The notes under the pieces are model-generated. The model saw nothing but the letters and a program-made list of their open reading frames with translations. It searched no databases and was not told where the DNA came from. 64,000 nucleotides of DNA, from contig NZ_JACFYZ010000003.1 in the NCBI RefSeq assembly GCF_015712065.1, positions 310,001 through 374,000 on the forward strand, read 5' to 3'. This DNA comes from Ectopseudomonas chengduensis. GTDB lineage: Bacteria > Pseudomonadota > Gammaproteobacteria > Pseudomonadales > Pseudomonadaceae. The translations under genes and the position numbers were made by a program. Of the stretch, positions 55,547 to 64,000 are shown in pieces (within the stretch, counting starts at the first letter, position 1; every line of letters begins with the position of its first letter).

Positions 55547-56116
55547 ATGGCTGACGAACAGACCCTGGATACGCAGAATCCCGAGGCGCAGGCGGCAGAA
55601 GCTGTGGCGCCTGGTGACGACCTGGCTGCTCGCCTGCAAACGCTGGAAGAGCAACTGGCCGCTGCACAGGATCAGTCGCTGCGCATGGCTGCCGACCTGC
55701 AGAACGTGCGTCGTCGCGCGGAGCAGGACGTAGAGAAGGCACACAAATTTGCGCTGGAAAAGTTCGCTGGCGATCTGCTGCCGGTAATCGACAGTCTGGA
55801 GCGCGGTCTGGAGCTGTCCAGCCCTGACGATGTGTCGATCAAGGCCGTGCGTGAGGGCATGCAACTGACCCTCAAGCTGTTCCACGACACCCTGGCTCGC
55901 TACAACCTGGAAGCCATCGACCCGCATGGTGCGCCGTTCAACCCGGAGCATCACCAGGCCATGGCCATGGAAGAGAGCATTCACGCCGAGCCGAATTCTG
56001 TGCTCAAGGTGTTCCAGAAGGGCTATCTGCTCAACGGTCGCCTGCTGCGCCCGGCCATGGTCGTGGTCAGCAAGGCACCAACCACGCCGCCGCCGAGTAT
56101 CGACGAGCAGGCTTGA
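55547..56116 (+). CDS. grpE: Nucleotide exchange factor GrpE
   Basis: A 189-residue DnaK co-chaperone that promotes ADP release. It has an acidic N-terminus ([20 protein letters not shown]), a coiled-coil dimerisation helix (about 25-85: [30 protein letters not shown]) and the beta domain ([20 protein letters not shown], then [20 protein letters not shown]). A GAGAGGAG ribosome binding site precedes the ATG. First gene of the heat-shock group, preceded by a sigma32-type promoter; dnaK follows after 99 bases. Confidence 0.96.
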   Translation: MADEQTLDTQNPEAQAAEAVAPGDDLAARLQTLEEQLAAAQDQSLRMAADLQNVRRRAEQDVEKAHKFALEKFAGDLLPVIDSLERGLELSSPDDVSIKAVREGMQLTLKLFHDTLARYNLEAIDPHGAPFNPEHHQAMAMEESIHAEPNSVLKVFQKGYLLNGRLLRPAMVVVSKAPTTPPPSIDEQA

Positions 56117-56215
56117 AATCAGCAGTAACGACCCCATTTTTAAGTCAAGCGTTTTAGTGCTGCCGGCGCCTGAAAAACGAGGCGACGGAAAAATCAAAGT
56201 TTCGGGAGAACATTC

Positions 56216-58132
56216 ATGGGCAAAATTATCGGTATCGACCTGGGGACCACCAACTCCTGTGTCTCCATTCTGGAAAATGGCAACGTCAAGGTAATCGAGA
56301 ACGCCGAAGGCGCTCGTACCACGCCGTCGATCATCGCTTATGCCAACGACGGTGAAATCCTCGTGGGACAGTCGGCCAAGCGTCAGGCCGTGACCAACCC
56401 GCACAACACCCTGTATGCGGTGAAGCGTCTGATCGGTCGTCGTTTCGACGAAGAAGTCGTGCAGAAAGACATTCAGATGGTGCCGTACAAGATCGCCAAG
56501 GCTGACAACGGTGACGCCTGGGTTGAAGTGAACGGCCAGAAGATGGCGCCGCCGCAAATCTCGGCTGAAATTCTCAAGAAGATGAAGAAGACCGCCGAGG
56601 ACTACCTGGGCGAGACAGTCACCGAAGCTGTGATCACCGTTCCGGCCTACTTCAACGACAGCCAGCGTCAGGCCACCAAGGATGCTGGTCGCATCGCCGG
56701 TCTGGACGTCAAGCGCATCATCAACGAGCCGACTGCGGCTGCGCTGGCCTATGGCATGGACAAGGCCAAGGGCGACCACACCGTGATCGTCTATGACCTG
56801 GGTGGTGGTACCTTCGACGTTTCCGTTATCGAGATCGCCGAAGTTGATGGCGAGCACCAGTTCGAGGTGTTGGCCACCAACGGTGACACTTTCCTCGGTG
56901 GTGAAGACTTCGATATTCGTCTGATCGACTACCTCGTCGACGAATTCAAGAAAGAAACCGGCATGAACCTCAAGGGCGATCCGCTGGCCATGCAGCGCCT
57001 CAAGGAAGCTGCCGAGAAGGCCAAGATCGAGCTGTCCTCGAGCCAGCAGACCGACGTCAACCTGCCGTACATCACCGCAGATGCCACCGGTCCGAAGCAC
57101 CTGAACGTGAAGATCTCCCGCTCCAAGCTGGAGTCGCTGGTCGAGGATCTGGTGCAACGCACCATCGAGCCTTGCCGTATCGCGTTGAAGGATGCCGGTG
57201 TTGATGTCGGTTCGATCAACGACGTGATTCTGGTCGGCGGTCAGACCCGCATGCCGCTGGTACAGAAGCTGGTGACCGAGTTCTTCGGCAGAGAAGCACG
57301 CAAGGACGTCAACCCGGACGAGGCTGTTGCCATGGGGGCTGCCATTCAGGGCGCCGTTCTGGCCGGTGACGTCAAGGACGTACTGCTGCTGGATGTGTCC
57401 CCGCTGACCCTGGGTATCGAAACCATGGGTGGCGTGATGACTGCGCTGATCGAGAAGAACACCACCATCCCGACCAAGAAGTCGCAGGTGTTCTCCACTG
57501 CCGATGACAACCAGAGCGCCGTGACCATTCACGTGCTGCAGGGTGAGCGCAAGCAGGCCGCACAGAACAAGTCGCTGGGCAAGTTCGACCTGGCCGAGAT
57601 TCCGCCGGCTCCGCGTGGCGTGCCGCAGATCGAAGTGACCTTCGACATCGACGCCAATGGCATCCTGCACGTGTCCGCCAAGGACAAGGCCACCGGCAAG
57701 CAGCAGTCCATCGTGATCAAGGCCAACTCCGGCCTGTCCGATGACGAAATCGAGCGTATGGTGCGTGACGCCGAGGCCAACGCCGAGGAAGACCGCAAGT
57801 TCGAAGAGCTGGCCACGGCACGTAACCAGGGCGATCAGCTGGTGCACGCCACCCGCAAGATGCTCACCGAAGCGGGCGACAAGGCGACTGCCGACGAGAA
57901 AGCGGCCATCGAGAAAGCCATTGGCGAATTGGAAGTGGCCGTGAAAGGCGACGACAAGGCCGCCATCGAGGCCAAGATGAACGCACTGTCCGAAGCCACC
58001 ACGCCGCTGGCGCAGAAGATGTATGCCGAGCAGCCGCAGGGCGGTGCCGCCCAGGCTGATGCTGGCGATGCCAAGGATGCCGGTGACGACGTGGTCGACG
58101 CTGAGTTCGAAGAGGTCAAGGAGAACAAGTAA
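56216..58132 (+). CDS. dnaK: Chaperone DnaK (Hsp70)
   Basis: A 638-residue ATP-dependent chaperone. It has the nucleotide-binding domain ([16 protein letters not shown] at the start, [20 protein letters not shown]), the interdomain linker region DVLLLDVSP, the substrate domain, and a C-terminal tail ending [11 protein letters not shown]. The length is standard. It is followed by a strong GC hairpin (58201-58229) before dnaJ, so dnaK and dnaJ may be in one transcript with graded expression. Confidence 0.97.
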   Translation: MGKIIGIDLGTTNSCVSILENGNVKVIENAEGARTTPSIIAYANDGEILVGQSAKRQAVTNPHNTLYAVKRLIGRRFDEEVVQKDIQMVPYKIAKADNGDAWVEVNGQKMAPPQISAEILKKMKKTAEDYLGETVTEAVITVPAYFNDSQRQATKDAGRIAGLDVKRIINEPTAAALAYGMDKAKGDHTVIVYDLGGGTFDVSVIEIAEVDGEHQFEVLATNGDTFLGGEDFDIRLIDYLVDEFKKETGMNLKGDPLAMQRLKEAAEKAKIELSSSQQTDVNLPYITADATGPKHLNVKISRSKLESLVEDLVQRTIEPCRIALKDAGVDVGSINDVILVGGQTRMPLVQKLVTEFFGREARKDVNPDEAVAMGAAIQGAVLAGDVKDVLLLDVSPLTLGIETMGGVMTALIEKNTTIPTKKSQVFSTADDNQSAVTIHVLQGERKQAAQNKSLGKFDLAEIPPAPRGVPQIEVTFDIDANGILHVSAKDKATGKQQSIVIKANSGLSDDEIERMVRDAEANAEEDRKFEELATARNQGDQLVHATRKMLTEAGDKATADEKAAIEKAIGELEVAVKGDDKAAIEAKMNALSEATTPLAQKMYAEQPQGGAAQADAGDAKDAGDDVVDAEFEEVKENK

Positions 58133-58200
58133 GGGATGCGGCCTGCTCGGCGGGCCGCCTCTTCTTTACGCTCCACCGTCGCTCGCGACGGGCAGGATTC

Positions 58201-58229
58201 GCCGCGCGGGAGCCTTCTCCCGCGTCGGC
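58201..58229 (+). other. GC-rich hairpin between dnaK and dnaJ
   Basis: Perfect arms CGCGGGAG (58205-58212) and CTCCCGCG (58217-58224), extended by GCCG/CGGC with a one-base bulge. No T-run, so it likely modulates stability or partial read-through rather than ending transcription. Confidence 0.6.
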
Positions 58230-58267
58230 GTATCTGGAACTCACGAATCTGAGAGTGCAGCACAACT

Positions 58268-59395
58268 ATGGCAAAACGTGATTATTACGAGATCCTGGGG
58301 GTCGAGCGCGGCGCTAGCGAAGCCGAGCTGAAGAAGGCCTACCGGCGCCTGGCGATGAAATATCACCCGGACCGCAACCCGGACGACAAAGACGCCGAAG
58401 AGAAATTCAAGGAGGCCAACGAGGCCTACGAAGTACTTTCTGACGCGGCCAAGCGTTCGGCCTACGACCAATACGGCCACGCTGGGGTCGACCCGCAGAT
58501 GGGTGGCGGCGGTGGTGCTGGTTTCGGCGGCGCCAACTTCTCCGATATCTTCGGTGATGTGTTCAGCGACTTCTTCGGCGGTGCTCGCGGCGGCTCGCGT
58601 GGCGGTGCCCAGCGCGGCTCGGATCTGCGCTACACCCTCGAGCTGGATCTGGAAGAAGCGGTACGCGGTACCACCGTGACCATCCGCGTGCCGACCCTGG
58701 TCGGCTGCAAGACCTGCGATGGCTCAGGCGCCAAGAAGGGCACCAGCCCGGTCACCTGTACCACTTGTGGTGGCATCGGTCAGGTGCGCATGCAGCAGGG
58801 CTTCTTCTCCGTGCAGCAGACCTGCCCGCGCTGCCATGGCAGCGGCAAGATGATCACTGACCCTTGCGGCAGCTGTCACGGGCAGGGTCGCGTGGAAGAG
58901 AGCAAAACACTGTCGGTCAAGGTGCCGCCAGGTGTCGATACCGGTGACCGCATTCGCCTGTCCGGCGAGGGCGAGGCCGGTACGCATGGCGGCCCGGCCG
59001 GTGACCTCTACGTGGTGGTCAACGTCCGTGAACATGCGATCTTCCAGCGTGATGGTAAGCATCTGTACTGCGAAGTGCCGATCAGCTTTGCCGATGCGGC
59101 GCTGGGTGGCGAACTGGAAGTGCCGACCCTCGATGGCCGGGTCAAGCTGAAGATCCCCGAAGGTACCCAGACCGGCAAGCTGTTCCGTCTGCGTGGCAAG
59201 GGCGTGGCCCCGGTGCGCGGCGGTGCGGCTGGCGATCTGATGTGCCGGGTCGCGGTGGAAACGCCGGTCAACCTGAACAAGCGTCAGCGCGAACTGCTCG
59301 AAGAGTTTCGCAAGTCGCTGCAGGGCGACGATTCCCACTCACCCAAGGCCAGTGGCTGGTTTGAGGGTGTGAAGCGCTTCTTCGGCGACGTTTAA
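58268..59395 (+). CDS. dnaJ: Chaperone DnaJ (Hsp40)
   Basis: A 375-residue co-chaperone that stimulates DnaK ATPase. The J domain (about 1-70) has the HPD motif in YHPDRNPD, followed by a Gly/Phe-rich linker (about 75-120). The zinc domain has four CxxCxGxG repeats ([32 protein letters not shown]), then the C-terminal substrate-binding domain. All are intact. It follows dnaK by 135 bases and precedes dapB by 47. Confidence 0.97.
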   Translation: MAKRDYYEILGVERGASEAELKKAYRRLAMKYHPDRNPDDKDAEEKFKEANEAYEVLSDAAKRSAYDQYGHAGVDPQMGGGGGAGFGGANFSDIFGDVFSDFFGGARGGSRGGAQRGSDLRYTLELDLEEAVRGTTVTIRVPTLVGCKTCDGSGAKKGTSPVTCTTCGGIGQVRMQQGFFSVQQTCPRCHGSGKMITDPCGSCHGQGRVEESKTLSVKVPPGVDTGDRIRLSGEGEAGTHGGPAGDLYVVVNVREHAIFQRDGKHLYCEVPISFADAALGGELEVPTLDGRVKLKIPEGTQTGKLFRLRGKGVAPVRGGAAGDLMCRVAVETPVNLNKRQRELLEEFRKSLQGDDSHSPKASGWFEGVKRFFGDV

Positions 59396-59403
59396 CCCCA
59401 AAG

Positions 59404-59424
59404 CGCCCCGGTGATGTCGGGGCG
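59404..59424 (+). terminator. Small hairpin between dnaJ and dapB
   Basis: Arms CGCCCCG (59404-59410) and CGGGGCG (59418-59424), 7-base loop, no T-run. A weak terminator or a processing stem. Confidence 0.4.
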
Positions 59425-59439
59425 ACAGCTTGGAGCTGA

Positions 59440-60246
<807 letters not shown>

Positions 60247-60311
60247 TGCGAATGTGTGACTGAGGCGTCTTATCGGGTGGACCGAAAAAGGGTTTTCCTG
60301 TAAGCTTCCTG

Positions 60312-60331
60312 TTTTAGTGTGTCCACTAAAA
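60312..60331 (+). promoter_or_regulatory. Perfect inverted repeat in the carA leader
   Basis: Arms TTTTAGTG (60312-60319) and CACTAAAA (60324-60331) around TGTC. It may be a regulator site or a pause hairpin in the nascent leader RNA. It lies about 10 bases before the leader peptide start. Confidence 0.55.
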
Positions 60332-60341
60332 GTTACGCAGA

Positions 60342-60419
60342 ATGGCTCAAATAAAAAAGCGGGATGACCTTCACACGTCATCCCGCTTTTTTACAACCTG
60401 CGTTTGCTTCAAGCCTTGA
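60342..60419 (+). CDS. Possible carA leader peptide (25 codons)
   Basis: ATG at 60342 opens a 25-codon frame ([20 protein letters not shown]...) ending in TGA at 60417-60419, just before the carA start at 60437. The entire intrinsic terminator at 60353-60392 lies inside it, so a translating ribosome would melt the stem. The ribosome binding site is weak (GCAG). It would fit an attenuation mechanism in which translation of the leader controls read-through into carAB. Leader-peptide control of carAB is reported for P. aeruginosa, as I recall; here it is inference. Confidence 0.45.
   Translation: MAQIKKRDDLHTSSRFFTTCVCFKP
60353..60392 (+). terminator. Terminator/attenuator upstream of carA
   Basis: Stem AAAAAAGCGGGATGAC (60353-60368) with GTCATCCCGCTTTTTT (60377-60392), loop CTTCACAC. 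It could simply end dapB transcription, or act as an attenuator for carAB read-through. Confidence 0.9.
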
Positions 60420-60436
60420 TCGAGACGGAGGTCTTC

Positions 60437-61585
60437 TTGACTAAGCCAGCCCCCAAACCTGCCATTTTGGCCCTTGCTGACGGCAGCATTTTTCGCGGCG
60501 ATTCCATCGGGGCCGATGGCCAGACGATCGGAGAGGTGGTGTTCAACACCGCCATGACCGGCTATCAGGAAATCCTTACCGATCCATCCTATGCCCAGCA
60601 GATCGTTACCCTGACTTACCCGCACATCGGCAATACCGGTACCACCCCGGAAGATGCCGAGTCCAACCGCGTCTGGGCCGCTGGCCTGATCATTCGTGAC
60701 CTGCCGCTGATTTCCAGCAACTGGCGCGACAAGCAACCGCTGGACGATTACCTGAAAGCCAACGGCACCGTCGCCATCGCCGGTATCGATACTCGCCGCC
60801 TGACCCGTATCCTGCGCGAAAAGGGTTCGCAGAATGGCTGCATCCTGGTCGGTGACGACGCCACAGAAGAGAAGGCACTGGAGCTGGCTCGCAGCTTCCC
60901 GGGCCTCAAGGGCATGGACCTGGCCAAGGTAGTCAGCTGCACCGAGCGCTACGAGTGGCGCGAAAGCACCTGGAATCTGAAGGACGACAGCCACCCGGAA
61001 ATCCCGGCCAGCGAGCTGCCTTATCACGTTGTCGCCTATGACTACGGCGTGAAGCTGAACATCCTGCGCATGCTGGTCGAGCGTGGCTGCCGCCTGACCG
61101 TGGTGCCGGCGCAAACTCCGGCCAGCGACGTGCTGGCACTCAATCCTGATGGTGTGTTCCTCTCCAACGGTCCTGGCGATCCCGAGCCGTGCGACTACGC
61201 GATCCAGGCGATCAAGGACGTTCTGGAAACCGATATCCCGGTATTCGGCATTTGCCTCGGCCACCAGTTGCTGGCTTTGGCCTCCGGCGCCAAGACCCTG
61301 AAGATGGGTCATGGCCACCACGGTGCCAACCATCCGGTACAGGATCTCGACAGCGGTGTGGTGATGATCACCAGCCAAAACCACGGTTTCGCTGTGGACG
61401 AAAGCAGCCTGCCGGGCAACCTGCGTGCGATCCACAAGTCGCTGTTCGATGGCACGCTGCAGGGCATCGAGCGCACCGACAAGGACGCCTTCAGCTTCCA
61501 AGGGCACCCCGAGGCGAGCCCAGGGCCGCACGACGTGGCGCCACTGTTCGACCGCTTCATCGAAGCCATGGCCAAGCGCCGCTAA
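60437..61585 (+). CDS. carA: Carbamoyl-phosphate synthase small subunit
   Basis: A 382-residue glutamine amidotransferase subunit that releases ammonia from glutamine for CarB; arginine and pyrimidine biosynthesis. The start is a TTG at 60437 with GGAGG five bases upstream, giving [16 protein letters not shown]. The other in-frame TTG (60404) has no ribosome binding site. The class I amidotransferase domain has the catalytic Cys in [10 protein letters not shown] and the His/Glu in [10 protein letters not shown]. The first half is the small-subunit N-terminal domain with [15 protein letters not shown]. carB follows after 36 bases with no intervening gene. Confidence 0.96.
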   Translation: MTKPAPKPAILALADGSIFRGDSIGADGQTIGEVVFNTAMTGYQEILTDPSYAQQIVTLTYPHIGNTGTTPEDAESNRVWAAGLIIRDLPLISSNWRDKQPLDDYLKANGTVAIAGIDTRRLTRILREKGSQNGCILVGDDATEEKALELARSFPGLKGMDLAKVVSCTERYEWRESTWNLKDDSHPEIPASELPYHVVAYDYGVKLNILRMLVERGCRLTVVPAQTPASDVLALNPDGVFLSNGPGDPEPCDYAIQAIKDVLETDIPVFGICLGHQLLALASGAKTLKMGHGHHGANHPVQDLDSGVVMITSQNHGFAVDESSLPGNLRAIHKSLFDGTLQGIERTDKDAFSFQGHPEASPGPHDVAPLFDRFIEAMAKRR

Positions 61586-61621
61586 GCCTGCCGACTGACC
61601 CAAGGATTCGAGAGTAAGAAA

Positions 61622-64000
<2,379 letters not shown>

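Noticed and set aside
55421..57847. An 808-codon minus-strand open frame opposite grpE and dnaK
   Set aside because: Shadow of highly conserved plus-strand genes; composition is His/Gln/Val-rich junk with no domain.

Overview
The window is a high-GC gammaproteobacterial chromosome segment whose gene content and order point to Pseudomonas. The lldR/lldP-lldD-dld lactate locus, the pta-ackA-DUF3565/slyD-gpx block, the smpB/ratA-rnfH/bamE/fur/recN block and the grpE-dnaK-dnaJ-dapB-carAB block all match Pseudomonas synteny as I know it. The species is inferred, perhaps the P. mendocina/pseudoalcaligenes group. No phage, IS element, CRISPR array, rRNA or tRNA was seen.

Layout. Positions 1-5.4 kb hold a partial mqo (malate:quinone oxidoreductase), small lipoproteins and hypothetical genes, a PlsC-like acyltransferase and a CPXCG/DUF2007/SRAP trio. 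Positions 5.4-14.1 kb hold a chemoreceptor, an M48 lipoprotein protease, a SnoaL-like protein, a GDT1-type Mn exporter behind a clear yybP-ykoY (Mn2+) riboswitch, rsmC, a D-2-hydroxyacid dehydrogenase, a LysE exporter and a thiolase. Positions 14.3-23.5 kb look like a lipid-related module: acyl-CoA synthetase, DUF1302 beta-barrel, DUF1329 periplasmic protein, MalT-like LuxR regulator and alpha/beta hydrolase. A 222-bp MITE-like inverted-repeat element follows it.

Positions 23.8-28.1 kb hold a PF10118 putative metal-dependent hydrolase divergent from an AraC regulator and MBL hydrolase, then two tandem OmpA-like glycine-zipper lipoproteins. Positions 28.3-34.2 kb hold a CHASE hybrid kinase with three receiver domains, paired with a REC-PAS-GGDEF-EAL protein. 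Positions 34.2-43.7 kb hold a second acyltransferase, acetate metabolism (ackA-pta), slyD, glutathione peroxidase, a nitroreductase and clpB with a sigma32-type promoter. Positions 43.9-49.6 kb are the lactate utilisation locus, with a perfect LldR-type palindrome and a 25-codon upstream ORF that abuts lldP.

Positions 49.7-64 kb are core housekeeping. They include smpB, a sodium symporter, ratA-rnfH, bamE, fur, recN (with a LexA box), the heat-shock genes (sigma32-type promoter before grpE), dapB, and carAB. The carAB operon is preceded by an intrinsic terminator that lies inside a possible 25-codon leader peptide.

The observations most worth a second look are the SRAP protein with two altered active-site positions, the uORF-lldP coupling, the carA leader, the MITE-like element and the acyl-CoA synthetase/DUF1302/DUF1329 module. 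Most of the rest is ordinary core genome.
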